In this document: positions 34,174-45,033 of the stretch, one piece after another
How positions within the stretch are numbered: the first letter of the stretch is position 1
Layout: every line of letters starts with the position of its first letter
Origin: Diphasiastrum complanatum
Taxonomy: Eukaryota; Streptophyta; Lycopodiopsida; Lycopodiales; Lycopodiaceae
Reading direction: 5' to 3'
NCBI GenBank assembly: GCA_029204225.1
Contig: CM055094.1
Location: forward strand, 23,365,987-23,429,986
DNA: 64,000 nucleotides
Position numbers and translations under genes: made by a program
The notes under the pieces: model-generated
What the model saw: the letters and a program-made list of their open reading frames with translations, nothing else
Database searches by the model: none
Told to the model about the DNA's origin: nothing

Positions 34174-34896
34174 TCATGAAGTTGGCTCTGTTCCTGGTAC
34201 CAACTCAATTTTATGGTCCACTGGTCTTCGAGGAGGTAGCTTAGCTGGGAGTTCCTCTGGGAACACATCGCTAAATTCTTCTAACAGATTTGCCACTTCT
34301 TTTGGCAAGTTTTCTTGTCGCACGCTTTTCCCTTCTGGGACTTCTCGACAGATGCAAAGAAAGCACTTTGACCTTTTCCCTTTCGCCATTCTTTTCATCG
34401 CTAATGCTGCAACCAGATTTTGTTCAATATCGATATTCTTAGCATTTCCTCCGGGCAGGGCTTTTGTCACGCAGATTTGTCCCTTATAATCCAAGAGGAC
34501 CAAGTTTGAGCTCCTACCCAAAACTGCGATACAGTGTTCATTTAACCAAGGGAGGCCCAAAATCACATCGAATGCATCCATCTCTAAAATCACAAAGCTA
34601 AGTTTGGCCTTCCATCTTCCAATCTACACCGGGATATTCAATGTCGCTTTGTCTGCATCTAGTGCTCCCTTCGTTGTTTCTACCTTGAGAGTAGATGTAA
34701 CATTCCTGGTCGGCAATCTGAATAGTTCTACTACGCTCCTTGAGATATAGTTATGTGAAGCTCCGGAGTCGATCATGAAATCTGACTTCCTCCCCGCGAT
34801 CTTTCCTGATAAGAATAACAATCTTGAACCAATCTTGGGGGTTGCCCCATGGAAGTTCCTTAAGTTCCTTTCCATACTTGTGCGTTGTCCACTCAT
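34174..34896 (-). pseudogene. Protease region of chromovirus J
   Basis: Retropepsin: FMIDSGASHNYISRSVVELF with catalytic Asp in DSGA, then a TAG within LNIPV-stop-IGRWKAKL, then ILEMDAFDVILGLPWLNEH, the second protease signature, and the connector FSDVFPEELPAKLPPRRPVDHKIEL before RT. Both stops fit C-to-T change of CAG or CGA codons. Gag is not found upstream. Confidence 0.88.
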
Positions 34897-35129
34897 AAAT
34901 GTAAGCTCCTCTCACAACTCCCAACTAGATCAGATCACCTGGATCAAAACAAGTAGTCAGGGATAATTCAGATCCAGGCAAGCGCACCACAAATGAACAT
35001 ACCAACCAAAGCTAAACAGAGGATCCCTCTCAAGTCACATTCCCCTTGAGACCGGATGTAGGATCTTTGCCTAGCCGCGCCCACACAAATCTATCATAGA
35101 ATTAGCCCACGGGAAAACATCCATCCAAC

Positions 35130-35535
35130 CATCCGTGCTTTCACCATTAAGCAGCACATTGCCTCAGTCACGCCCCACCACTTTTTGGTCGATAGCCCTT
35201 ATAGCTAAACGATCAACAGCTATCCCGCACAGGCAGCTAACCACCCGTGCTTTACACCCAAATTCGAGTAGCATCTCTGTATCAATGGTTAACCCGTACA
35301 GTTCGAATATGTCGCCCCGCACCCCACAAGGTATAGACCGTGCTTTCACCTACCTAGGCAGCACTTTGCCTCATCCGTCCTACGTGCAGACAGTGCCAGG
35401 CCCGAACCGCAAGAACTGACCGTGGTTACACCTCGAGGGCAGCACTTTGACTCATCAAGTCCCCCGTTCTGCTGACCACCCAGACCGTGGACGCACCCGT
35501 GCTTACACTGTGGGCAGCACCTTGCGCAACGGTTG
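35130..35535 (-). repeat. Imperfect repeats in the leader of chromovirus J
   Basis: A motif CCGTGCTTTCACC...GGCAGCACTTTGCCTCATC recurs in decayed form at about 35133, 35244, 35338, 35420 and 35497 between the primer site and the coding part. Unit length is uneven, roughly 70-110 bp. 34900-35130 shows nothing recognisable. Confidence 0.55.
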
Positions 35536-35595
35536 TCCTGACAAATCCCAAAACGTGGCCATCCCTGTGAGACTTGCATAGCTGACCGGCTAGTC

Positions 35596-35608
35596 GGCTT
35601 TGATACCA
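35596..35608 (-). other. Primer-binding site of chromovirus J
   Basis: Minus strand TGGTATCAAAGCC, an initiator tRNA-Met type site, two bases from LTR end TGTTGCATCG at 35611. Confidence 0.85.
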
Positions 35609-35610
35609 CA

Positions 35611-36519
35611 TGTTGCATCGGCGCCTCAAAGGGCACTGGGACTTGAGCGGTTTTCCCAACACGCGCTTAAGTCTAACATTCATCCATCATGCACTTACGT
35701 AAAAGCCAACTCAGAAACGTAACAAGCTTAACCATTCAAACTTAAGAAAACTGGAATCCCAACCAACCCGAAAGCCAACTCAGAATCCATCCCCAAAAGA
35801 TAACCAAAGGCAAAGACAAGCCACACATGAAACCCAAGGCATAGTGGTCGCCAAACTGACCAATTGGCATAGCGGCAAGCCCCATGTCGATGACAGGGAC
35901 CCTTAGGCGCCAGCGATGCAAAAAGGTTGTAGGAAGGGTCCTTCCACTTGGACCAGTCCCGGAGGCGAAACCGAAATGGTAATCATCCCCAAGGATCAAC
36001 TTTATTAGATTTGGAAGAGGTTACATTCATACATAGACTGACCGGTCTCGGGGCCACCAACACGTGCTGGGCATTGTGCCTGGCTCATGCTGGTAGAGGG
36101 AGTTGAGACCTGGCGACTGGATTCCTGGCGCTGGTTGAGCTGCCCAAGTTTCTGTCTGCCGGACTCCCCCTTTAGTTCTGCTGTGATTCGGCGCACCCCC
36201 TCTGTTCTGAAACATAGTGCTTTTTGGTAAAGCACGCTTTTTGGGACTTAGTTTTTATTTTGCTGATTAAGCCTGGCAGAATCAGTCTAGCTCCCGGACA
36301 TGGGTCCTGGGAGCCGTTCCGGTGGTAGAATCAACTTGCTTCCTGACTAGGCCATGACTCGAGCTCCAGAGCTAGCTCATGACTTGTGACTACTTGACTG
36401 GCTCACCACAGGTCGGAGGCTCAGTCCTTGACGTTCTAACTTGCTCTGGGACCTTAGGGAGTGTCACCCCTTAGAGTCTTACAGGGCACGTTGGGTGCAC
36501 CTGAGTCAGCTTTATAACA
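35611..36519 (-). repeat. 5' LTR of chromovirus J
   Basis: 909 bp, minus strand TGTTATAAAGC...GATGCAACA. Its right end is followed after three bases by the kinase pseudogene reading frame. Confidence 0.85.
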
Positions 36520-36522
36520 AGG

Positions 36523-37962
36523 TTTCTACAAATAACAGCCGAGGAGCTTCAAAGAGTGGCAAACAACTTCAGTGTAAGCAATAAGTTGGGAGAGGGTGGG
36601 TTCAGTTTTGTCTACAGGGCCATTCTTGATGATGGCACAATAGTTGCCACAAAACTGTTTAAGTCTAAGAGTTGTGTTGTGCAAGAAATCTTTTTCAAAG
36701 AGTGCCAAATCCTTAGTACAAAAATATTGTCAAAGTAGTGAGTGCAGTTTCCAACTTGGATACAAAAGCCCTCTTCCTTCAATTCATCTCCAACGGAAAT
36801 TTAAAAGAGCACTTGTATAAAACCAACAATCCAACAAATCGGCTCACTTGGAAAACACGATTGGCAATTGCAATTACTGTGGCAGAAGCCATATGCTACT
36901 TACATTATGGATGTCATAAACCCATCTTACATTTGGATCTCAAGCCTGCCAACATTCTCCTAGATGAAAACAAGGAGGCATATGTTACTGACTTTGGGAG
37001 AGCCAAATTCATGAACACTTCTGCTAGTGGAGTTGAGATTAAACAACTATAAGAGGATCTTGGGACTACATCGCACCAGGTAAATACTATTTTCCATTTC
37101 TCATTGTTCCAACTTCAACTACTATCTTCTTTATCATCTTTCATACATTTGAGTTCCATTCATGTGTTGTTGTATGCACAAAACTTGATCATCAAAACGT
37201 TTCTTAAAAGGCCTCAAAATAAAGTGAGCTCATATTTCATCATTAAGGCCTCACAAAGTACATACAATGTAAATTCCATGGGAGGGACTTTACATGGTTG
37301 AGAAGAACCTTCCTTGAGTGCAAAATCCTGAGGGAAGGGATGCAAGGGCCATGCAAAATCCGCTAAGGGACTTTATCCATGTAAAAATCTAAGACGACGT
37401 ACTTTTATTGTATTTATTTTTTTACTTCTCATTAACGTGATAATAATGAGAAGGCCATTATGTCCCTTATGGGATGTACGAGGTGTAATGTCCCAATTGA
37501 TAAATAATGATTTTTGCACTGCATACAAATTTTTCTGAGGAAAAGCATTTAGTTATGTTTAATACATTGCAAATCCACAAATTCTCTATGCATTTTACTA
37601 AGATGTTTAATCAGTCAAAGCATATGTTTATAGCTATGGCATTGTACTTCTAGAATTGTTGACAAGAAGGCAACCCACCGACTCAGCCTTTGAAGATGGC
37701 ATGGACATTAGAATCTGGGTCCAACAAGCACTAATCTCGCAAGCAAGATATATTGAAAGTGGTTGATGATGCTCTATTAAATGATAGAGGAGATTTGATT
37801 TCTCATAACATTTGCGAGGCACTAAAAATAGGCATCATTTGTAGTAGGATTTCAATGGAGGATCGACCAAGCATGAGAGATGTGGTTAAATTACTACTAC
37901 AAGTCAAAGACAAACATGTGATGCGTGAATTACATATGCTACCAAATGCAAATAATGAATGA
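36523..37962 (+). pseudogene. Receptor-like protein kinase pseudogene (kinase domain, with intron)
   Basis: Kinase domain of the plant receptor-kinase type. Glycine loop NKLGEGGFSFVYRA, ATP-binding Lys in IVATKLFK, FISNGNLKEHLY, catalytic loop ILHLDLKPANILLDE (Leu before Asp, so non-RD-like), DFGRAKF, then YIAP. A plausible intron runs 37080-37614 (GTAAATA...TTAATCAG), and joining across it keeps frame into VKAYVYSYGIVLLELLTRRQPTD, then the C-lobe EALKIGIICSRISMEDRPSMRDVVKLLLQV. Frame breaks near 36725, 37050 and 37755 and a missing extracellular/membrane part make it non-functional. The 5' part was probably lost when chromovirus J inserted. It is the only host-gene relic recognised with confidence. 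Confidence 0.88.
37080..37614 (+). other. Probable intron of the kinase pseudogene
   Basis: Bounded by CAG|GTAAATA and TTAATCAG|TC. Removing it joins GACTACATCGCACCAG to TCAAAGCATATG in frame. It lies between the activation segment and the VYSYG block. Its presence shows the copy is DNA-derived, not retroposed. Confidence 0.6.
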
Positions 37963-38707
37963 CTTTGACATTAGAAAATAAAGTGTGAGACAATAACGAC
38001 TAATAAATTATAGAATCCTTCCACCAAAGGATTAGCATATGTATGGTTTGATTTCATAACATATTTTATTAGAAAAATATGATGTACCAAAGAGACAAAG
38101 AAACCTTATTGGATTCTAAATGGGTGACAAGATAGTAGGAGGACCATGGACTGTCTCATTTCTCATATTCAATAAAACTATATACACATATATACAATTT
38201 TTAGGTTGATTTATTTCATGTTTTATCATGTTATGTACATATAGGTGTACAAATTTTGTTGTATTTTATTGGTTTAAGTTCAATGGTTCATGAAAAGACT
38301 AATCATAGACCTTTTTAAACTTGTGATAGCTATATATCCACATCCATAGTCATAAACCTTTACGTGCTAGTGCTGGCTATTTATGGCATAGACAAAAAAT
38401 TAACCTACAGTGACAACCTTGATTCCTCTTAGTATGTCTATTAAAAATCAGTAGTGTAGCCTTGAAAGTGTCATAATGTGGAGTAATTTGAGTTGGTTAG
38501 AACTCAGTGGTGATGATGGGATAATAACTAATGGTAGTTTATGAATCTTTTTTAGTATATAGATAAAAGAAAATAGAGGATAAACAAGAGTCAATTTTAT
38601 CCACCCTCTAATTAGCTACTCAATGGTAAAGCTTGTGCATTCTCTATGAATGTGCATTTCTATCTAATTGCAATTTATATTAAAGATATTTTAGTGAGAG
38701 AGTGTAG
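37963..38707. other. Stretch with no recognised feature
   Basis: AT-rich sequence without retroelement or gene similarity that I could see; perhaps old intergenic flank of the kinase gene. Confidence 0.4.
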
Positions 38708-39128
38708 CCATGCCTATAGCCTAGTACCTACCCATCATGCCTAATGTCACGCCTGAACCCTATTCTCCCTATGTCACACCTAGAGCCTATTCTTTGCCTA
38801 TTCATACATATAATACATATGCACACATATACATGCCTATCTTTTGATTATGCATACATACACAAGTGCAAACACACACATACACACATCCACACACATA
38901 TACACACATACACATACACACGTACACATGCAGATATACAAACATATACATACACATAGGTGTATGTGTACTGTATGTATCTATATGTGCGTGTATGTGT
39001 ATGTGTATGTATATGTACATGTATGTGTGTGTGTGTATGTGTATGTTGTATGTGTATGCATATGTGTGCATGTATATGGGTATGTGTGTGTGTATCTATA
39101 CGTATGTGTATGTACATGTATGTGTATA
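38708..39128 (+). repeat. TG/CA-rich repeat element, copy 2 (inverted partner 27205-27758)
   Basis: Unique head CCATGCCTATAGCCTAGTACC (38708 onward), then a CA-rich array that flips to a TG-rich array near 38955, ending in Copia relic K at about 39128. The head is the reverse complement of 27650-27758. Confidence 0.75.
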
Positions 39129-39134
39129 GTATAT

Positions 39135-40080
39135 GGTCTTGTAATGGTTAGATAGATGAGTGAACCAACTAGCTTCCTATTAAAAGTAATGTCCTTGAAG
39201 GATCTTTCACTACCTCTTATAGTTAGCTTTACATGAGACTCCATAGGTGTATCACAAGCTTTTGCATCTACCATATGAAATCTTTCTAGAATAGAATGAG
39301 TGTCCTTCTCTTGACAAATGAAAGTAGATTGGGAAGATCTAATCACTTTTATTCCTAAAATTTAATACAAATTACCAAGATCACGCACCTCAAATTCCTT
39401 CTTAAGAGCACTCTTGATATCCTCCACATCTTGATTGTCTCAACCACTCAAGATGATATCATCCACATATATTAGCAAGATGGTAACATCATTTCCAGCA
39501 AACCTATAATAAAGTGAATGATCATATTCACTCATAACAAAGCCTTGAGAGAGTAAAACAGTGTTAAGCTTAGCATACCAACTCATTGGTGCTTGCTTAA
39601 GGCCATACAAACTCTTTTGTAGTAGACAGACATGATTTGGCTTTGTACATGAATTATAGCTCTCGGGTTGCTCCATGTACTCTTCCACCTCACGATCACC
39701 ATTCAAGAATGCATTTGTAATGTCCAATTGCCATAGATCCCATCCATAATGAGTAGCAAGAGAGATGATGACCTGAATGCTTACCATCTTTGATGGGTGC
39801 AAAGGTTTCATCATAGTCAATCCCTTGTTCTTGAGCATATCCTTTTGCCACTAACCTTGCCTTGTACATGTTGATAGATCCATCTTGGTTTGTCTTCACC
39901 TTGAGGATCCATTTGCATCCAATAGCTTTCTTGTCCTTTGGTAACTCCACCAATCTCCATGTTCCATTCTTCATAAGAGCTTGATACTCAAGATCCAATG
40001 CCTGGATCCACTCTTTGTTCCTTGCTTCATCTACACTTGTAGGTTCATCAAAAGAGGTTAGGAAAGAAAGCATTTTGCTT
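39135..40080 (-). pseudogene. Copia RT relic K
   Basis: Linker FLTSFDEPTSVDEARNKEWIQALDLEYQALMKNGTWRLVELPKDKKAIGCKWILKVK, then KARLVAKGYAQEQGIDYDETFAP, a frame break at the K-D-G-K site, LDITNAFLNGDREVEEYMEQP, SLYGLKQAPMSWYAKL, ILLIYVDDIILSG with both catalytic Asp, a gap with a stop near 39430, then ILERFHMVDAKACDTPME and LVGSLIYLTITRP, cut by the TG repeat. This linker is of the same type as in element F (FLTSxDxPTSVD), so K shows what F would look like with a normal RT. Confidence 0.88.
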
Positions 40081-40082
40081 AG

Positions 40083-41238
40083 AAATTTAGAAAAGTTCAA
40101 ATTTATTGTTATGATCCAAGAGAAACCAAGAAAGATTAAGGAGGAGCAATCACAAAATGAAAATAGTTTCATTTATGCTCTCATGAAATCTTATGAAGAA
40201 CTATTTTGCTTTGAAGAGATTTCTATATCTCAAAGGTGGATTAAGGCAATACTAGTTGAGTGTGATGCCTTAATAGATAGCAAAGCATGTTTTCCTTGTA
40301 AACTTACATTGAATATGAAATCAAGAAAATGGAAATGTCTTCATAATGTATTTTTTGTGGGTTTCAATAAGGTCATGAATGATGTGTTCATTCATAATGT
40401 TGAAGATTGTAAATTTTCAATTTGTAAGGCAAGTTGTAAACTTCTTATGAGAATAAGTGAAGCATCTAAAGTGGACACTTATATCCATAAGCAAGTAGTT
40501 AGCCTTATTGAGATGGAAATACTTCTTGATTTCAATATTAGAAAAATCATGCCAAGTTGTGGTGATTTTTGGACTTATGGTTCTAGCATAAGTAATGTTG
40601 ATAATCATATGAAGTGCACATTATATGATCATGTTTGTTGTGATCATCTTGAGACATGGAGGTCTCGGATTTCCATCAAGGAGGAGCACCAAGGAGTTGA
40701 TCTTGAGGAGTCATCTCGAGGTTCAAGTGTGCCAAGGATTGAGGAGGAGAGTCCTTCTCAAGTTATGATTCCAAGAAGAATATCAAGAGACATGGTTGAG
40801 CTCATATGGCTCACATTTCAAGGGAAAGAGGAGCACATTTCAAGTAGTATACATCTCATGGTTGCTTCTCTTATGTCATTTGGTGAATCAATTTGCTTTA
40901 GTGAGACTTTTGCATTTCAAAGTTGGAGTAAAACAATACTAGTTGAGTATGGTGTCTCTCTTGAGAACATAGTTGATGTTCTTAATGATATGAAATTGAT
41001 TTTAGATCAATTAGAAAGCAAATGGTTATTTCATCAAATGTATGCCCTTGAGTCTTGCAAGAGCATGAGTGAGTTGTCCACTCATAGTGTGAAAATTTGT
41101 CTTTTTTCATGTATTGAGACAAATTGTAAACTCTTTATGAGAGAAAGTGAATCATCCTCTAAGGAAATTATCTCCATATTGAAGTACCTAGCCTCATTAG
41201 ATCTGAGATTAGCATGGGAACCAAGCATGAAGATATGA
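40083..41238 (+). CDS. Open frame of element L in the RT position; two internal repeats; function unknown
   Basis: The frame is open from 40015, but its first codons are the reverse strand of relic K, so genuine L sequence starts near 40083. Two segments resemble each other. Segment 1 has SFIYALMKSYEELFCFEEISISQRWIKAILVECDALI then CKASCKLLMRISEASKVDTYI. Segment 2 has HLMVASLMSFGESICFSETFAFQSWSKTILVEYGVSLE then IETNCKLFMRESESSSKEII. Their starts look like the Copia pre-RT linker (EWxxAMxEEYxALI), after which RT-like sequence is absent. Between them lie SSRGSSVPRIEEESPSQ and PRRISRDM, resembling the Copia integrase-RT connector. No family recognised, no signal peptide. Confidence 0.5.
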
Positions 41239-41658
41239 TACAAACTCTTTGTTATTATAGCATGCATAGTCTTGCCAATGTTGATGAGCCTAATCCTCGA
41301 GATCTTGGTAAAATGATGTTGGATCTTTGTGATCCTCATGAGTCAAGAAGGACTCTTTATTTTATCATGGAGTTGCAGCAATTGTCAAGGAGGAGGAGCT
41401 TTTGGATCAACCATATGCTTCAAGGATGGAACAAATCAATGAAAGAGGTGCTAGGATGGTGCAAAGCTCTCAAGTTCATCAAAAAAGTCAACATCAAAGA
41501 GGCACTATCATGGATATGGTGATTTCAGATCCACATCAAGCTCATTGGCTGATATTCACACCTTTGAACCAGCAAGGATCCATATTAGAAGACCAATTCA
41601 GCCCATGGAGTCAATCTCAATATTATCATATTTTTATCAAGTTAGTTTTGAGGAGGAG
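41239..41658 (+). pseudogene. Decayed coding tail of element L
   Basis: Frames at 41214-41522 and 41402-41698 are open but short. The content (Met/Leu/Arg-rich, QLSRRRSFWINHMLQGW) has no recognised domain. It occupies the place of RNase H. It corresponds loosely to 1870-2069 of element 1. Confidence 0.35.
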
Positions 41659-42475
41659 TGTTAAAATTGGCAAAAGTCAGCTTGATCATATCTTGTGAAT
41701 ACCATTATGAGTAGTACATATCATTATAAGACATGTGTGGAGCCTGTTCCCACGTGTTAAATAAATGTATTTATCATTTAGATGAGTCATATAGGTTGTA
41801 CATACCATTTCATTTGGGATCTAGTGGCTAAAATGGCGAAAATCTAGTTTTCTATCTATATGCCACTTGGCATCATTTTATTGGTAGGAAACGCTATTTC
41901 ACATGGATAGGAGTGATCTTACACGTGACAAGGATTGCACACATGTGTGAAAACATCAGTAGTAGGTGAGATCCAACTTGTAGTAGATATTTATGCAAGT
42001 CCCTATAAATTAGGAAAATTGCCTAAAATCAAGGGAGGTGGCTATAAGTTAGGAAACTTGGTCCATGTGCCATGTTGATGATTATTGGTGGATCCTTTGA
42101 TGAGTAGGAACTCTCACATGTGCCAAATCAACTGAGTAAGCATCAACTCTTGTGTATATATGGTGGCTCATTTGGCCATAATTGACATGGAAGCTAAATC
42201 TTGGTTTTGGAGCAATTCTAGTGTTTTCTCTCTATTTGTCTTGTGTTTTTATGCATTGATTGGGTTCTAAGTTAGTATACTTTATTCTCAGCCTACTGTC
42301 CATACTCTGACAGTTTTTTACACGTGTGAAACCAGCAAGTACAAGTTTTGATCAATAATGATTGTTCTTGTTAGATTTATTCATCTAGATTTGATCTAAA
42401 TGCTATCTAATCTTGTGTACATTGATAGGTTGATCTAATCTATCGTCCAATCACACTTGTGGATCTGATTCAGAT
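41659..42475 (+). repeat. 3' LTR of element L
   Basis: Begins TGTTAAAATTGGCAAAAG after the purine tract. It shares its start and CCCACGTGT with the LTR at 2105. It is cut by or joined to Gypsy M at about 42475. Confidence 0.65.
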
Positions 42476-43474
42476 CTATTCTTGGTCCATTTTGTTGTAC
42501 TTTGACAGAACTTGTTCAGTCTCGATTAATGAAAGACGACGATCATCTTCCTGTTGCGTCAAAGAAATCATCCGCTCCCGAAAACTATCGTGTTCGTCCA
42601 TGCGCTCTTCATTACTAATGTGAAACGTCGGAACTCCAAATTCTATTGGTAGTATGGGATGCATTCCATACACAAGATAGTATGGAGTCTACCTAGTTGT
42701 AATCTTTTCAGCAGTTCTGTATGCCCATTAGACAGACGGTATTTTCTGATTCCAATCAGAAGAATGTGTTTCCGTTACTTTATTCAAAATTTTACATAGA
42801 TTTCCGTTTGCCCACTCCGTAAGCCCATTTGCTTTTGGATTATATGGAGTGGTTTGGCGATGTGTAATAGAAAAATATGACAACATGGCCTCTATGGTCT
42901 GATTAAGGAAATGGGTTCCCCTATCGCTAATGAGTTCTAAGGGACAACCATATCGCATGATAATGTTTTGGAATAAAAACTTTGCTACAGTCTTAGCATC
43001 GTTCTTAATTGTGGCTTCGGCCTCTACCATCTTGGTAGCATAGTCCGTGGCAACAAGTATGTAAAGACGACGAGTTTTACACGTGATCGGTTTGATAGGT
43101 CCTACAAAATCTATCTCCCACTTCTCAAAGGGTGCTAAGGAGATAATTGGAGTAAGCGGCCAATGTGTCGCGAAGCTGGGTTTCCCCATCCTCTGGCATG
43201 CATCACATTTTTGAATGAATAATTTAACATCTCTATAGACGGTAGGCCAACAATATTTAGCATTAAAAATCTTTTTTGCAGTGTTTTTAAGAGCATAGTG
43301 ACCTCCCAAATCTTTCTCATGTAATGCACTTATTACAGCAGTCGTCTCGGTTGGTTCTAAACATCGGCGGAGACTATCGTCAGCTCCTAATTTATCCAAT
43401 ATTCTATTTACAATCGTATAAGGTCCTACCTTTGAAAGAAAAATAGTTTTTTTGTTATTTATTAAAATGTTCAA
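42476..43474 (-). pseudogene. Integrase of Gypsy M
   Basis: HHCC zinc domain (ALHEKDLGGHYALKNTAKKI, then CDACQRMGKPS), core with Asp in WEIDFVGPI, Asp in ELISDRGTHF, and the third acidic position in NGLTEWANGNL. Two stops after QKIPSV, then the GMHPILPIEFGVPT block. Truncated at 42476. A stop joins it to RNase H. Confidence 0.85.
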
Positions 43475-44479
43475 GATATATTTGGTCCTGTAAGAAGTTA
43501 ATAATGTCCATATGAATTGATGTTTCCGATTGAATACGCATTATATGTTCATCTAGAAATTCATGAGAAATGGGTTCTAACTGATTTTTTGTTTGGAGGC
43601 AGGATATATAATCAGCATTTTGATGATCCTTGCCTCTTCTTAATTCTACTTCATAATTAAACTCATCTAATAATAATACCCATCTAGCTATCCTACCCGA
43701 AAGATGAGGTTTATTCACTAAATGTTTTAATGCGTAGTGATCTACGTGAAAAACAAAAGGGTATCCTAAAAGATAATGTCTAAATTTCTTTACTGAATAA
43801 GGCATCCCTATGCTTCTCGCTCTGTAGCGGAATAATACCTTTCTGATGCAGCAAGTTGCCTACCCGTATAGTAAATAGGATAATCTATATTTTGGTCAAC
43901 TTTCTGAATAATCACTACACCTATCGCAAATGATGATGTGTCTACATATACATGGAACTTTTTGGTCCAATTTGGAGGTCTAACCCCAGTGGCTTCTGCT
44001 AATGACTGTTTCAATTGATCAAAAGCTTGCTGATGGTCCTGTGACCAATGGTACTCAACAGAATTTTTTAATGAACTTGTCAAAGGAGTTACTATTATAG
44101 CATAATCTTTAATTATCCTACGATAATAACCTACATGTCCTAGAAAACCTATAAGTTCTCTTAAATTGGTTGGTTCTAATAACTCTAAAATCATTTTTAT
44201 TTTTTCAATGTCGACTTGTATACCACCATCCTTCAAAATTTTATGTCCTAACAGGATGCTTTCCCTCATCCCAAAGTAACACTTGGCTGGATGCAATTTA
44301 AGAGATGTCTCTTGACATCTTCTCAATGTTTTCTCTAATGCGTCTAAATGGTCTTTAGTTGATGAATAGACACAAAATTCATCCATAAAAATTTCTAAAA
44401 ACTTCCTTAAAAAATTTTGAAAAATATTTGACATCATATGTTGGAATGTGGCAGGTGCATTACAAAGACCAAAGGGCAT
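43455..44479 (-). pseudogene. RT thumb and RNase H of Gypsy M
   Basis: 44479-43808 has MPFGLCNAPATFQHMM, the catalytic block EIFMDEFCVYS, where the usual second Asp is Glu, LKLHPAKCYFGM, LLGHKILKDGGIQVD, GFLGHVGYYRRII. RNase H: FHVYVDTSSFAIGVVI, YYTGRQLAASERYYSATEREA, frame break, then KKFRHYLLGYPFVFHVDHYALKHL and HQNADYISCL. The FMDE change and the break argue against activity. Confidence 0.85.
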
Positions 44480-45033
44480 TCACGTATATGCGTATGTCCC
44501 CCAATCAGTGGTGAAAGTGGTCTTGGATCTATCTTCCTCTTTGATAAAAACTTGGTTATAACCTGAGAATCCATCTAAAAAGCTATAACGTTCAGCAGCA
44601 TTTAGTTTCCTAAAATCTTGGCAAACTCTAATCTTGTTCATCTTCTTCTTAGGTACTATAACTATTGGTGACACCCACTCACTGCATAGAATAGGGTATA
44701 TAATACCCGCTTTAAGACATCTATCTAATTCGTCTTTTACTAACAAGGAGTACTTTGGATTCAATCTATATTGGCGCTGCCTAACAGGTATTGTTCCCTG
44801 AATAAGATCTATTCTATGTTCGTCCCATTTGACTGGTATTCCTATTAAATCATCCATTGACCAAGCAAATATGTTTTTGGTACTTTTGAAGAAGCAATAG
44901 ATACTCTTCACATTCCTGGTCCGATTGGTGTTTATATAGATTCAAAATCTTACCTTTATTAATTTCTATTTCTACATAATCTGTTTTATCTACCATCCCT
45001 TTGGTCAGGCTTGCTCTGGTTCCACCCAGAACT
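44480..45033 (-). pseudogene. RT fingers and connector of Gypsy M
   Basis: Reads KSTKNIFAWSMDDLIGIP, HRIDLIQGTIPVRQRQYRLNP, LKAGIIYPILCSEWVSPIVIVPKK, RVCQDFRKLNAAERYSFLDGFSGYNQVFI, TTFTTDWGTYAYT-stop. About 25 residues normally between KLNAA and YCFLDG are deleted in frame. 44912-45033 holds a few protease-side codons (LTKGMVDKTDYVEIEINKGKI). Confidence 0.82.

Larger units (their letters stand above)
31217..36519 (-). mobile_element. Chromovirus J (Ty3/Gypsy with chromodomain)
   Basis: Right-to-left order: LTR 35611-36519, primer site 35596-35608, repeated leader, protease, RT, RNase H, integrase, chromodomain, polypurine tract, truncated LTR 31217-31705. Gag is missing between leader and protease, and a deletion joins RNase H to integrase. 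The right end abuts the kinase pseudogene, so it inserted there. The left LTR has lost its far part, so no target duplication can be read. Confidence 0.85.
40083..42475 (+). mobile_element. Copia L, 3' part, RT region replaced (second clear member of the family)
   Basis: A 407-codon non-RT frame, a further decayed stretch, a purine tract GAGGAGGAG (41650-41658) and an LTR beginning TGTTAAAATTGGCAAAAG. There is no RT and no RNase H before the LTR. The left edge is where relic K begins on the other strand. The coding content resembles element 1 along most of its length. Confidence 0.7.
42476..45033 (-). mobile_element. Gypsy M (Athila/Tat-like), RT to integrase
   Basis: Protease-RT connector, RT, RNase H and integrase of a Gypsy element with the FLDGFSGYNQ signature typical of the Athila/Tat branch. 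No LTRs remain. It is bounded by the LTR of element L on the left and by the LTR of Gypsy N on the right. Confidence 0.82.

Noticed and set aside
31947-36519. Endogenous pararetrovirus (caulimovirus) as the origin of the Gypsy-like frames
   Set aside because: Integrase, chromodomain, LTRs and purine tract are present and no movement or coat protein is seen; it is a chromovirus.
40015-40082. First codons of the 407-codon frame of element L as its true N-terminus
   Set aside because: They are the reverse complement of the linker of Copia relic K (PTSVDEARNKEW on the other strand), so the ATG at 40015 belongs to a chance joint.
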